Assembly (NCBI GenBank): GCA_014898425.1
Contig: RCSZ01000007.1
Coordinates: 2,356,001-2,420,000, forward strand
Reading direction: 5' to 3'
DNA from: Botryotinia globosa
Taxonomy: Eukaryota > Ascomycota > Leotiomycetes > Helotiales > Sclerotiniaceae
Length of the DNA stretch: 64,000 nucleotides
Both the position numbers and the translations under genes were made by a program. Each line of letters starts with the position of its first letter. The first letter of the stretch is position 1. Shown here piece after piece: positions 21,947 through 33,071 of this stretch. The notes beneath the pieces are model-generated. The model saw only the letters and a program-made list of their open reading frames with translations. It was not told the DNA's origin and searched no databases.

Positions 21947-23919
21947 ATGATAGATAATGAAAAGCCGACAGAGCCCTTGGCTATTTCAAACCTCAGTGAG
22001 GCATCATTGCACATAGGAGTGGATTCAATTTCAAACATACTTCAAAAACTCGATGATTTGGGTCTCCAATTGTCAGACGATCATATCGTCGATTGGCTTC
22101 CAAAAAATCAAAATCATCCTCGAAATTGGCCTTTGAAACGAAAACTGGCAAATACAGCTTGCATTTTCTTGCTTGATACATTTGGGTGTGTAATTCCCCA
22201 TTGTCAATTGGAAATACTGTAAAATTAACTCGTTCCAATAAAGTGCTTTGCTAGAATCCGGGGGTGTTTGTTTCCCAAAATCTTTTTTTACATGGTGTAT
22301 ACTAACAATCTCAAAAGTTAGTCGCAGCAACGCAAGCAGCAACAGAATATGGCATTTCACAGAACCAGTCACTTATTGGCTTTTCTCTCATGTAAGTGTA
22401 TACACTGAGTATTGGTTTTCACAATGGTCTTTCTCATCTGTTTATATAGGTACGGAATTGGTGGAGCTCTAGGAAGCATTATCTTTCCACCATATTCAGA
22501 AGCTTTCGGAAGAAAACCGATACTCATATTTGCAGCTCTTTTGCTACCGCTTAGTTGCATGATTACAGGACTTGTACCATCCATTGCAGGAGTATACATT
22601 GGCCGCTTTATCATGGGTGCGACGATATCGATTCCTTCAACAATTAATGTGGGCAGTCTAGAAGATATGTGGGAACCTGCGACCCAAGGGCAAGCAATCT
22701 ATGCATGGGTACTCTCTGCGGGACTGGGTGCTGCTCTAGGGTAAGTGAACCCGGACAAAAATCTCGAATATCTCTTGAAATAAGGAACGGCTGAGGGGGG
22801 GAGTGGTTTTGAAAATGTCGACTGACTTATAGAATAGACCGATATATGGAACCTACGTCACTAGCGTACTTGGTTGGTGAGTTGATCCTAAATTATGCAC
22901 CTATAATTTCTCAATAATAAACCCCAAGCTAACTCAAGATCAAATAAAGGCGATGGTTGTATCATATTGGCTCTATTGTTTCTGTCTGCATACTTGGTAT
23001 TCTTCTCCTAGCCATCTCCGAGACTCGCCCAAGCAAACTTCTTGGGAACCATCTTATCGCTATACAATCATGTGCAGGAACACCGAAACTCCGCACAAAA
23101 ACAGCAGATGATCATGTCCCTGATTTTCATACCTTTTGTCAGAGTGCCATCATTCAGCCAGCCAAAATATTCTTTCAGGAGCCCATCATCCTCACAATGG
23201 CAACCTTATCTGCTATAGCATTTTCTCTACTGTTTCTTTTCACTGAGTCGTTGGATATCGTCTTCAAACCATATGGATTTAGCCAGACTTCATACTCGTT
23301 AGCATTCATTGCATATGCTATAGGAATGATTTTTGGTATTCCGGTCAGGTTGGTAGAATTTTTTCATCTCAAGAAGCGTGCAGAAACGAAAGAACTAGAA
23401 CCAGAAGACAAAATAATCGGCTTTGCTACCGGAGCATCAGCATTAGCAGCTGGCCTTTGGCTTATGGCTTGGACAACTCCACCTTTAGTCCATGGCATAG
23501 ACTGGGTGGTACCGATGATAGGATTAGCAGGTGCCGGATTTGCAGCGAACGAAATCGAGTATGCACTTGGAAATTACCTAGCTGATGTAAGTTGCCTACT
23601 CTTATTTTTCTGCTGAAGTCTTGACTGACACATACAGACATACACTGTCTATGCATCTTCCGCCTTCGCCGCATACTCAACTCTTCGAGCCCTTCTCTCT
23701 GGTATATTCCCTCTGTTTGCTGATCGAATGTATAACGGCTTGGGTTCGAATGTTGCCGGCTCAATACTAGCTGGAGTTGCAACTTTATGGCTCATTAGCC
23801 CTTATGTTTTTATAAAGTACGGGAAGACCTTGAGAGAGAAGGGAAAATTCGCAAAGTTTAGTTTGGAGACTGATCCTAATCCTCAGGCACTGGATGTATT
23901 GGGGAGGCAAGTTTGTTGA
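21947..23919 (+). CDS. MFS multidrug-type transporter (DHA1-like)
   Basis: Seven exons are inferred: 21947-22185, 22255-22294, 22318-22391, 22450-22740, 22838-22876, 22950-23586 and 23638-23919, giving about 533 residues with consistent phases. The N-terminal cytosolic region ends with NWPLKRKLANTACIF, the usual lead into the first membrane span. The loop between spans 2 and 3 carries PPYSEAFGRKP, the DHA1 form of MFS motif A. GPIYGTYVTSVLGWRWLYHI and the later spans match fungal proton-coupled drug or metabolite exporters in the plasma membrane. Exon 2 (40 bp) and its 23-bp downstream gap are the weakest part: the gap is too short for a normal intron, so the first membrane span may be wrongly joined or damaged. 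The remainder is intact. The substrate is unknown. Confidence 0.85.
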
Positions 23920-24729
23920 GATTTAGACAAAAGCATGCGTTCAAACACGCGTAGAAGATATATTAGTTGTTGCATAGAATAGATCACTTTATTTCATCAA
24001 ATAGAATAAGTTACTCATACAAAACCATAGTTCGAGTAGAGCCCTGCGACCAAACCGTGCTCTAAATGCTACTTCAAGCACCCTTTCCTATCCCAGTCTT
24101 AGATACAATGATTCTGATTACTATCCATACAAGCGGAAGAGAAGTTTAGCACCGGTATACTATAGCAAGAACGGCATCTGGCGTTTAGCTCTTGCTTTGA
24201 CTTATTTATCACTAATTTCTCATTTTTCCAACCTTTGAAAATCAACTAGAAACCCGAAGAAGGCCTCCTCAATAATCAACCAGAGCTGACAGAGAAGTGG
24301 TACTTGTTATACAAGATGATTCTCGGTAGCCAGGTAGAAAAAGCTAATAGCCCTCGGATGGTAAATGAAATTCTATCTATTCAATACCATCTGGAGATGC
24401 AAAGCAACTTAGTCATGATTCCTTCTAATATAAGATATCATGAGATGAAATCAGTCTTTTAACTCCTACGATCCACCAAATTGTCCTCGGATCTGATTTG
24501 TCCTCCTCCTTCTAAGTCTTCTTTCTGGTCTTGTACGCGATACACTTCATCTTATATGCACCCTCAATCTCGTGATCAATAACATCACAAGTTACATTAC
24601 TCTTTTATTTCGCTATCGATTCTTCTAGCCGCAAACCGAAAAATCCTCATTTCAAAATCCAAGACTTGTCAACTGTCAACAACACCCAGCCATCCAGGCC
24701 TCCCATTGTAGAAACCGACAGGGATAAAG
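23920..24729. other. Intergenic region after the DHA1 transporter
   Basis: About 800 bp of AT-leaning sequence with no credible reading frame. It should hold the 3' end of the transporter transcript and whatever promoter the small gene at 24730 has. Confidence 0.5.
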
Positions 24730-25539
24730 ATGGAGAGAATCGAGTTTGAAGCGTTCCTTGCAGAGCTGGTGAAATCAAAACCAGTTCTCATCGATCTTGG
24801 TGAAGTGCGTCTCGAAGGGATAGTTTGAAGAATTGTTTTTGAAAAGAGTTGGACCTCGTTGTTCCTACGGGTCAAGGATGAAGAAATGCTCGGTAGAATG
24901 CTATCGGCTAATTATACCTCGCAGTATATCAATAATAATAAGACTATTGCCAAAATGTATCTCAGTATGTCTACACTATATCGGGAGGTATTGTAGTATG
25001 CCAGTAGGGGGTCTTTTGACGAACAGAGATTCTTCGCAGACGAGAAGTTTGTTTTTACCAGTCGCGCAGAAGTGACATCAGAGCTTACAGTAAGATAGTT
25101 CTCTGACTTCATGTTTCAATCATCGAACATTAATCATATCATAGGTACTGGAGGATGAGATACGCGAAGTCCTCGATTTTCAAACCGCAACGGCAAATGA
25201 GAGGGAAAATTTCCTCAGAGAAAGAATGGAGTTATTTGAACCCATTGTAGCTTATAGCTTAACCATACGTCGAGGCTTCAAGCTTTGTAGAAAGGTTTCA
25301 CACTCTATCTCATCACACGTACTCATAGCCATCATTGTCTAACCAAGGTATGCACAGATAACTACTCAAAAAAGGGATGTTACATATTGCTTATCCTGCA
25401 ACTACCACCTCGAGTTCTCACTGGTCGACCCCAACTCTTGCAGCTTCATTTTTACATGGCCCCCCGGTTAACCCGCGCATCGCCTTCCTTCCCCGCCTTT
25501 GAAATGCTGGATACTCCAGATATGGACTCGTACTGTTGA
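24730..25539 (+). pseudogene. Small unknown gene with in-frame stop (probable pseudogene)
   Basis: A run of plus-strand coding-like segments can be joined: 24730-24804, 24847-25089, 25145-25294 and 25348-25539. The predicted protein would be about 219 residues, beginning MERIEFEAFLAELVKSKPVL, with a helical Glu/Arg-rich middle (VLEDEIREVLDF). The frame is interrupted by one TAG at 24994-24996. A single C-to-T change from CAG (Gln) would explain it, which is the change RIP makes. The only way to splice around it needs a 39-bp intron, and the first intron would be 42 bp; both are unusually short. The last two introns look normal (TCTAAC branch site before 25348). I do not recognise the family. 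It may be a decaying gene or a mis-modelled live one. Confidence 0.35.
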
Positions 25540-25735
25540 TCGGTAGATACACATATGGTGCCACCGAATCCGTAACGTACGTTGTAGCTGATGATGCATC
25601 TGCTGTGCAACAATCCACATGTACAAAGCAAATCTAGATTATCCCCCAAAGAAATTTCTATATTTCGATAATTTTTCCAAATCGTCTTTCGAATCCCATC
25701 TGTGACTTGAAAATCTCCTGATACCCAATTAAATC

Positions 25736-27555
25736 ATGACAACGAGTACCGAAACCCCGGAAAATATCTCTACTTCCCCAAATTCAGAACTCCGAGACGA
25801 AAAACCAGCAGTAGCTGAACTCGAAAACCCAAGCACCACTTCCCCAGATGAAGAAATCCAGATTTCAAAAGATCTCGATCGACTCATTAGCAAGAAATTC
25901 GATCGCCACATCGTTCCTTGGCTATTTGGCCTATGGCTCTTGGCTTTCATCGACCGCTCCAACATTGGCAATGCGAAAATCGATGGACTAGCTGCCGATT
26001 TGGGGATTCTGACTGGAACAAAATTTAACATCGCGCTCGCCATCTTCTACGTTCCTTATATCTGCGTTGATAGTATGTCAATCTCCCAACCAACCATCAC
26101 TTAATCTCTCAAGGAATACTCTAATCGTGATCCAGTCCCCTCAAACTGGCTCGTCAAACGCATAGGCGCAGGCTACTACCTCCCCGCTCTCATCATAGGC
26201 TGGGGCCTCATAACTCTCTGCATCGGATTTGTCACCACCTGGAAATCCCTGCTCATCGCGCGATTCTTCCTCGGTCTCATGGAAGGCGGTCTTCTAGGCG
26301 GAATCATCATCTACCTCGCCATGTTCTACCGTCGTCACCAACTCATGCGACGGATTGGACTCTTCTACTGCGCCGCGCCTCTCTCCGGCGCTTTTGGAGG
26401 TCTCCTCGCTACGGGCCTCTCGGAGATAAGAACAAAGGGGTATAACGGATGGCCTTTTATATTCTTCGTCGAGGGCGGAATCACGCTTCTCTTCGGCATT
26501 GTGTCGATTTTCTTCCTGCCCCATACCCCTTCGCATGCGAAATTCCTCACAGAAGAACAACGCTACCTCGCCATCCATCGCATGAAACTAGATTACCGCG
26601 GCGCGTCACCCGTGGCCAATATCGACAATGAGAAATTTGACTGGCACTGGGTGAAGCTCGCCGTGTTCAACTGGAACACGTGGCTACTTTCTTTGAATTT
26701 TTTTGCCGTCATCACGCCCATCTATTCGTTTTCGCTCTTCCTACCGACCATCATCACTGCGTTGGGGTATACGAGGGTAAATGGTAGCTCACCCCCCCCT
26801 TCCTTCCATCTCCACTCCAAACAATACTCTTAAATAAACTAACCCCTGACCCGCTTAAGCAAATCTCCTAACCGTCCCCCCAAACATGACTGCCTTCCTC
26901 AGCGTAATCCTCGTCACTTCCCTCTCAGATCACTTCAAGCGTCGCGGTCTCTTGATGCTCATCTGTGCTAGCGTCGCCATCATCGGTTACGTGATGCTCA
27001 TCGCAACCTCGAGACCTCACGTCCAATATGGCGGTACATTTCTGGTTGCCGCGGGAAGTTTTGCGTGTCCGCCTGTTGTTATGGGTGTGTACTGTTTACT
27101 TTTACTTTTTCTTCTTCTTCTTTTCCTTTCAATTTCTTTGCTTCGCCTTTTCTCCCTCTCGTCCTCTCTTCCCAATTCCAAAAGAAAGAAAGAGAGAACC
27201 CTTATCAACAACCCCCCAAACTAACCCCCTCTCTCCTCCCCAAGGCTGGCTAGCAAACAACACCTCCCCCCACTACGTACGAGCCTCAGCCTCCGGTCTC
27301 CAAATCGGCCTCGCCAACATCGCCGCCTTCATCGCAACATTCACCTACATCGCCGCCGACGCCCCGCGCTATATCACCGGCCACGCCATCAATCTCGGTA
27401 TGCTGGGTTTGTGTTTGGTCGTGACGAGTATCACTATGGGGTATTGCAAGTGGGAGAATGGGAAGCGGGAACGGGGCGAGAGAGATGGGCGGTTGTTGGA
27501 GGGGAATACGGAGATGTTGGGGCATAGACATCCGGAGTTTAGGTATACTGTTTGA
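25736..27555 (+). CDS. MFS permease of the anion:cation symporter (Dal5/TNA1-like) family
   Basis: Four exons are inferred: 25736-26072, 26136-26783, 26860-27084 and 27245-27555, giving 506 residues with matching phases. Landmarks of the ACS family appear in order: DRHIVPWLFGLWLLAFIDRS and NIGNAKIDGL in the first span, IPSNWLVKRIGAGYYLP, RFFLGLMEGGLLGGIIIYLA, FFVEGGITLLFGIVSIFFLP, then NANLLTVPPNMTAF and SGLQIGLANIAAFIATF. Twelve spans are expected. Relatives in yeast take up allantoate, nicotinate, pantothenate or similar carboxylates with protons at the plasma membrane; the substrate here cannot be told. The donor for intron 2 is the GTAGCT at 26784, two codons beyond the more obvious GTAAAT, because only this gives the family NANLLTVPPN. 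The third intron is pyrimidine-rich and 160 bp, longer than its neighbours. Confidence 0.92.
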
Positions 27556-28163
27556 GCTGGGTTGTTGGTGGGTAGGTAAGTTTGCTGTAGGTTATGGAAA
27601 GGATTTGTAACTGCTTGGATGATTAGTCGAAAGGAATTAGATATATTAGAACGAGATTGCAGTAAAAGCACAAAGGAGCAAATATTTTAAAAAATCACGG
27701 CAGCTAGAGCCCAAAGAGATGAAGTAACTTCAATAAATATTATAACTCGGTACCTAACACCAACCAACTAACAATACCTAGCAATAGACAATGAAAGTTA
27801 AAATAATTAAAATAAAGGGCGAGAATGTTGGATTCCCCCGAGAAGAAGTATTCGAAAGTTCCCTCCTAAAATCATCTCCAAAACCACACACCATTCTTCC
27901 GAACCAAAGAAAACTCAATCCATCCCACTCATCGCTCCAAAAGCACAAAGTCCGACAAAGAAGATTGAAATGAAAAAGAGATCCTCCCATTCCCATTCCC
28001 ATCCATCAAACTCCAATCATTCCAACACATTATCGCCGGCTCTCGATCGCTCAAATACCAGTCGATGCCCATCTATCAAGCTCTAGAAAACTTCTATCCG
28101 TCTCTCTACCGTATCATGTATATAATCGTAATCGCCGCGTGGGGAAAAAAGCGAGAAGAGAAA
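27556..28163. other. Intergenic region between convergent genes
   Basis: About 600 bp lie between the 3' ends of the ACS permease and the small secreted-protein gene. No coding region is supported. Confidence 0.5.
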
Positions 28164-28787
28164 TTAAGAAGTCAAAGAATCGCAAATCCAACTTTGGATT
28201 CCTTCGTCGTAGTAGCCTTGCAATTCCGCGATACCCTTGTCATCGATGACGGCGTAGTCACCGACACACTATTGTATCTTGGTTAGTAGTTATTTTTGAT
28301 TTCATATGAAGTATGGTTAATAGGTATTGAAGTGCAAGGGGAATCTTACATCCTTTTGAGTGTAGAGCCAACAAGCGGGTGTGTTGTCAACGTTAACGTT
28401 CATTGATTCGGTATTCTTGTTGAAGAGATCTGGCATATTGTTGCAGACGCCGACAGTGGAGTATCCGTTGTAAACAAATCCTTCGTAGTTCCAGTCGGTG
28501 TAGCCTTGGAGGAGAAGTCTGATCAATTTGTTAGTCTATCTTATTGCTTTGGTGTGGATTTGAATTCAAGTGAGTCAGGAAAGTAGATATCCATACACAG
28601 ATTTTCCATCTGGAGAAGCAAGATTGCAGCTGCACTCGAAAACGCCTGGCCAAGAAGCTGGGTTTTGCCAAACACAGCCTGCAGAGCTGGAACAGAACGA
28701 ATCAGTTGTCTTTAGGACACCAGCGAAGGCTGTAGAGGAGAAAGCAAGAGTTGCCAAAATGGCAGAAGCAGCTTGTGTGAAATGCAT
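28164..28787 (-). CDS. Small secreted cysteine-rich protein (154 aa)
   Basis: Three exons are inferred on the minus strand: 28787-28597, 28518-28350 and 28268-28164, giving 154 residues. The N-terminus MHFTQAASAILATLAFSSTAFAG is a clear signal peptide with likely cleavage after AFA or AFAG. The mature protein, about 130 residues, has eight cysteines (in SFC, AGCVW, FECSC, VGVC, PACW, KDCVG, WICDS), enough for four disulfides. There is no membrane span or catalytic motif. The frame stays open across both joins, and the last exon ends WICDSLTS. A minus-strand TATA-like GTATATAAGG lies at 28941-28950. Small size, secretion and paired Cys are the usual features of fungal apoplastic proteins, some of which act on hosts, but nothing here shows a function. 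I do not recognise a family. Confidence 0.8.
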
Positions 28788-30375
28788 AGTGATTTGTGGA
28801 CGTTGGTGAATTGGAATTTTTGGTTAATTTGAAGGGTAATTGGAGTTTTTGATCGTTGCTTGCTGAGTGGGATAGATATCAAGTGAAGATTGAATGATGT
28901 TGTTGCGATGAAGAAAGAATATTTGATCGCTCCTTCCTCTCCTTATATACCTATTTCTCTACCACCTCATCATTTTACAACTGCCTCATCTACACTCCAA
29001 GAGAAGAAAACCTGGCAATATTGCACGATGTTGTCGAGTTCAGCCAGAGATGAATTCTTGGCCGGAATATCCACCATCCGGACGAGTAAATACCTCATCG
29101 TCGATGATCTTTCAGATCTTCGATTTGGGGCCGTCAACGTAATCGTATTGAGAATGTAAAAGTCTGCCCAAGAGAACAAAATACGAGATAGAACAAGTGA
29201 TACCACACAGAAAGTTTCCCTTATTGGTGGCTTCTGGGCATTCACACTCACACTACTTCGGTCGATGAGGTTTGGTTCCAGCCTTGCCTAAATTACATTC
29301 TAGCTTAAACGTCACTTTGTTCCGTGAGGTATGACAAATTTGTCAATAGCGTGAAAGATATACAAAGGAATATGATGGGGACTAGATCGATGTATCATCT
29401 GCACTGTTTCATCAATTGACCAGGTCATGTATCACGTAGACCAAATCTGATTGTCTTTGATCTTGACAGGATAACGTGCGTTACCAAAATAGGAGAAATT
29501 CTAACGTGCTGTGTATTTGAAATATCAGATTTCACAAAGACGTTGGGTGGTTGAAATGCACCAGCAACGTGGTAGATTCAAAAATACCGATTTAACAAAG
29601 TGACTTGTGCGCTCGAGAAATGTTCTTTAACTACAAATATAGATGTGTAACGACATACTAGACTTCGGTGAAAACCGAAGAGATCGTAGTCAGAACTGGA
29701 GATGTGATGAAGATATGTCACGATTTGAAGTCGTCGATACACTTACACAATCGCCGTTGCTAGCACGGCAATAATGAGAGTCAACCGAAGGTGCCGAGGG
29801 GCACAACCGAACACTGTGATTATGTTCCACTACATTCCCAACGAATGGATTGGCGGCTGAATGACTGTTATTCCATAAAACCTAAAGTAGAGAGTCTTCT
29901 GATGGTTCAAAGTTTCTTGAAGCGATACATGTATCGTACCAAGATGAGAATTGAATCGAAAAGCCACGAGATCTATTAAGTTCCGTGGTGACTCATATAT
30001 TACTGGTTTCATCATGTACAAACTTTTGTATGTGGTGAAAAAATTGGAGGAGAGATTGCTAAAACTCATTACATACGTCTCATCTAAATTTGAAATTTAA
30101 TGGACTTAATCTCGAGATTTTGGTCGACACAAAATGTCCACTCACAAAATAGCAGGTTTTTTGAGGCTGTTTGAAACCAAATATGGCTCAAATACTGTTC
30201 CTAACCCATGCTGCGGGCAACGTGGCTCGAGATACCCTACGTAGTGTGAGGTTTATTGCAACGAATCTATGGATTGCGGAAACGTACCTTTCAAATATCA
30301 TGTTACGAATGAGGAGGAAATACATCCAGCCTCGGTGATTTAATTTGATATCCACCATTCAATCGATCTCGAACA
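28788..30375. other. Intergenic region between two minus-strand genes
   Basis: About 1.6 kb. The right part should be the 3' side of the NAD(H) kinase and the left part the promoter of the secreted-protein gene. The frames at 28890-29251 and 29791-30069 are short, lie opposite each other and lack family features. I see no gene. Confidence 0.5.
28941..28950 (-). promoter_or_regulatory. TATA-like element of the secreted-protein gene
   Basis: Minus strand GTATATAAGG lies about 155 bp upstream of the ATG at 28787, a reasonable distance for a fungal core promoter. Assigned by sequence likeness only. Confidence 0.4.
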
Positions 30376-31757
30376 TTATTCTTCGCCAAAAGGATGGTTG
30401 AACTTCAGTAGCCCATTCAAGCCTCCAACCCAACCGTCGTCATCCTTCATGCCACTTTTGGCCCCTCTCATAACACAAGGAACGCCCCCACCCCACTCGC
30501 TGCTGCCTTTTACCATTTTCTCCCCTTGAACTCTTACTTCCATGCCAACGCCAACTCCAATACTTCGTCTTTGTCCATCAATGCTAACTTCCAATTCCCT
30601 TCCTCTATTCTTTTCACTCAGTCGCAGTTTTATTGGTGTATTTGCAGGTACAACAAGAGGTCTAAATGAAAGACTTCTTGGACAGATTGGCGTTAGAAGG
30701 AGGCTACTGACGAGAGGGTGAATGATACTACCACCAGAACTCAAACTATATGCCGTACTTCCTGTTGGTGTGGAAATGATCATACCATCTGCAACAGCCT
30801 CGGTCAAGAATTGATTATTGACAAAAACTTCAATAATGGCTAAATGTGCTTCTTTCCCCCGATGGATAATAACTTCATTCATGGCATGCACATCGCCTTC
30901 TGCACTCTCGTGAGCACTTTTTCCATTAGCGTCAAAGACCTCTACCTTCAGTCTATTTCTGAGAAGTACTTTCGAACTCCTTGTTGATCCCATAGACTTG
31001 CCCCTCAGATTTGACCAGCCAGACATATCGTCAATCTTATCTGAAGCCGATGTTTGGATGTGAGGATGCATCTCATCTTGAAAGAGGGGAGACCCAGCAG
31101 CAGCCCCCGACATGTAGACTTCTCGAAAGGCTCGTTTATATTCAGCAAACTTCCATTCTCCCAAGAAACCCAGAGTACCCATGCTGAAGGAAAGAATTGG
31201 AGGAACATGACGAGTTGTGCTGAAAAGGGAAGATGCATGTAAAATGGTTCCATCTCCACCGAGTGTTGTTACCATGTCAACTTTAGATGGGAAGAGGGAT
31301 GGATGATCAGTACTGTATATTGGAAAGGCCAAAGAATTGTGTATGCTCTCGGCCACCTTTTGCTCGAATATGAGAGATGTGTTGCTGTAGTTTGAGTGTA
31401 TATGTCTGGTACCCAGTCAGCCGGAAGTTTAGATTCTAGATTGAAACGCTTTTTACGAACTTGACATAGTCAAGGAGAGCCTCAGCAACGATCGGAGAAC
31501 GATCCTTCTTTATGATTAAAAGATTTCGAGGTGGTGAGGGCCATTGTAAAGAAAGGAGATCACTCTCTTGTGAACCTAGAATTTTGCATGTGAATATTTG
31601 TATCAAGGTACAATGACGCATTTGGAAACTTACGATGATATCGAGGAACGATTCGATCCGGCAAACTTGTTACATCTAAGATTTCCGATCTCGGTGTTGT
31701 GTTGCTAAAAGATCTAATTTGTATGGAGCGGTATTTGGGCAACACCCTCGGAAACAT
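30376..31757 (-). CDS. POS5: NAD(H) kinase, mitochondrial Pos5-like
   Basis: Three exons are inferred on the minus strand: 31757-31634, 31575-31461 and 31405-30376, giving 422 residues (yeast Pos5 is 414). The protein has the ATP-NAD kinase signatures GGDGTILHA (about residues 129-137), the NEVIIHRG strand, and DGMIISTPTGSTAYSLSSGG, which form the NAD and ATP sites. It phosphorylates NADH or NAD to NADPH or NADP. The N-terminus MFPRVLPKYRSIQIRSFSNT is Arg/Ser-rich without acids, a typical mitochondrial presequence, which together with the length points to the Pos5 rather than the Utr1 branch. The only junction giving the expected VKHIHSNY after exon 2 uses a GTTCGT donor, a weak splice site. 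A Gly/Ser-poor insertion between the two core motifs (about residues 180-225) is lineage-type filler. Confidence 0.92.
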
Positions 31758-32006
31758 GTTGAAATTGCAAAATGGTAAGGGATTCCAATGCTTTCGTGGT
31801 ACAGAGTGACCCAAGTGCCCAAGCGATCTTACACAAGCCGTCTTTGAAGCATCCAGGTTCTCTTGGATGGTGGATAGAGTGAAGGACTGACTAAAACAAC
31901 GAGGGTACAATTGACATTATTGGTGGAGAGGTGGAGGATTGGTTGATGAATGATAAAAGCACGATGACTTGACGGTGATGGAGGTTTATTGGTGAAATAC
32001 TGGTAA

Positions 32007-32008
<2 letters not shown>

Positions 32009-32047
<39 letters not shown>
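32009..32047. repeat. GA microsatellite
   Basis: An uninterrupted (AG)n run of about 39 bp, followed directly by ATATAT. Confidence 0.9.
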
Positions 32048-32049
<2 letters not shown>

Positions 32050-32311
32050 TATATCTAGTCAGTCTCATTCGAGACTTTTATATGAATTTTGGTTGTTTTG
32101 TAAGTTACTCCAAGATCTTTTATGCATACTAGGTATCTATGAGCCAACCTAATAGTCATACCCATGCCTCCAGCTACCCATACCTTCCTTACGCGTCACG
32201 TGCCCGTATCTTTCTTACCAAAACAAGCTTCACTCGAGCTTCACTCGCTCCAGTCCTCGAGCAGTCTTCCCAAAAAGTCAAGAGATGGTCTGTGCATACG
32301 AATCTATCATG

Positions 32312-32429
32312 TCCGCCTCGTCCGCCTCGTCCGCCTCGTCCGCTTACGTCCAAGGTTTGAGGCTCTGGTGGCTCTGGTGGCTCTGGTGGCTCTGGTGGCT
32401 CTGGTGGCTCTGGTGGCTCTGGTGGCTCT
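32312..32429 (+). repeat. Two adjoining 9-bp minisatellites
   Basis: About three and a half copies of TCCGCCTCG (32312-32342) are followed, after about 18 bp, by nearly eight copies of GGCTCTGGT (32361-32429). Both units have a nine-base period, so all frames stay open, which produces Ala/Ser or Trp/Leu-repeat frames that are not genes. Confidence 0.9.
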
Positions 32430-32616
32430 ACCTCAAGTGCTGGTGTGCCTACGTAACTACGTCAAGCTTTTATTCCCATAGCTTACTTCACTCACATCAC
32501 TCACTAACTTCACTCCATACATCACTCACATGCTATTTACTTTATTAGGTAGGTACTGGGTACATACATATATTGATCCCGTCCCCTCACAACTCGACAA
32601 CCACAAAAATATATCA

Positions 32617-32718
32617 TCTCTGATATATATATATATAATATATAATATATAATATATAATATATAATATATAATATATAATATATAATATATAATATATA
32701 ATATATAATATATAATAT
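32617..32718. repeat. TATAATATA tract
   Basis: About 100 bp of tandem ATATAATATATA units with only A and T. Tyr/Ile-rich minus-strand frames across it are artefacts. Confidence 0.9.
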
Positions 32719-33071
32719 TTAACCATATATACTCAAATATCAACGTCTCGAATGAGATCATTTAATATTCACTTCACTTCAAATCAATCTTCTTCTTTTA
32801 CTTTTACAGCTTCCGCCAACATCCAACCCGTACCTAATCCACCCCACCAACCCAAACTACCACAGCTGCCAGTAGTACGAAATAGCCTTCCAACCCTCTA
32901 GCCTTCCCACCTTCCCACCTTCCCGCCTTCCCGAGCACACGACAAATCTGCCTAGTCATATCCTTTTTTCCAAGAGAGCCTCATTGTGCATATTTAAACC
33001 TCAGAGCTCGCCTTCCTTCTCTATCAGCATACTCAAAGGAAAAATCTGTCGTTTTCATTCATCGAATCATC

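Larger units (their letters stand above)
31758..33071. other. Divergent intergenic region rich in simple repeats
   Basis: About 1.3 kb lie between the NAD(H) kinase start (-) and the acyltransferase start (+). It contains a GA microsatellite, two 9-bp minisatellites and a long TATAATATA tract. No gene is supported; both promoters should lie here. Confidence 0.55.

Noticed and set aside
32164..32548. Frames with Leu-Val-Ala and Trp-Leu-Trp repeats
   Set aside because: They are produced by two adjoining 9-bp minisatellites.
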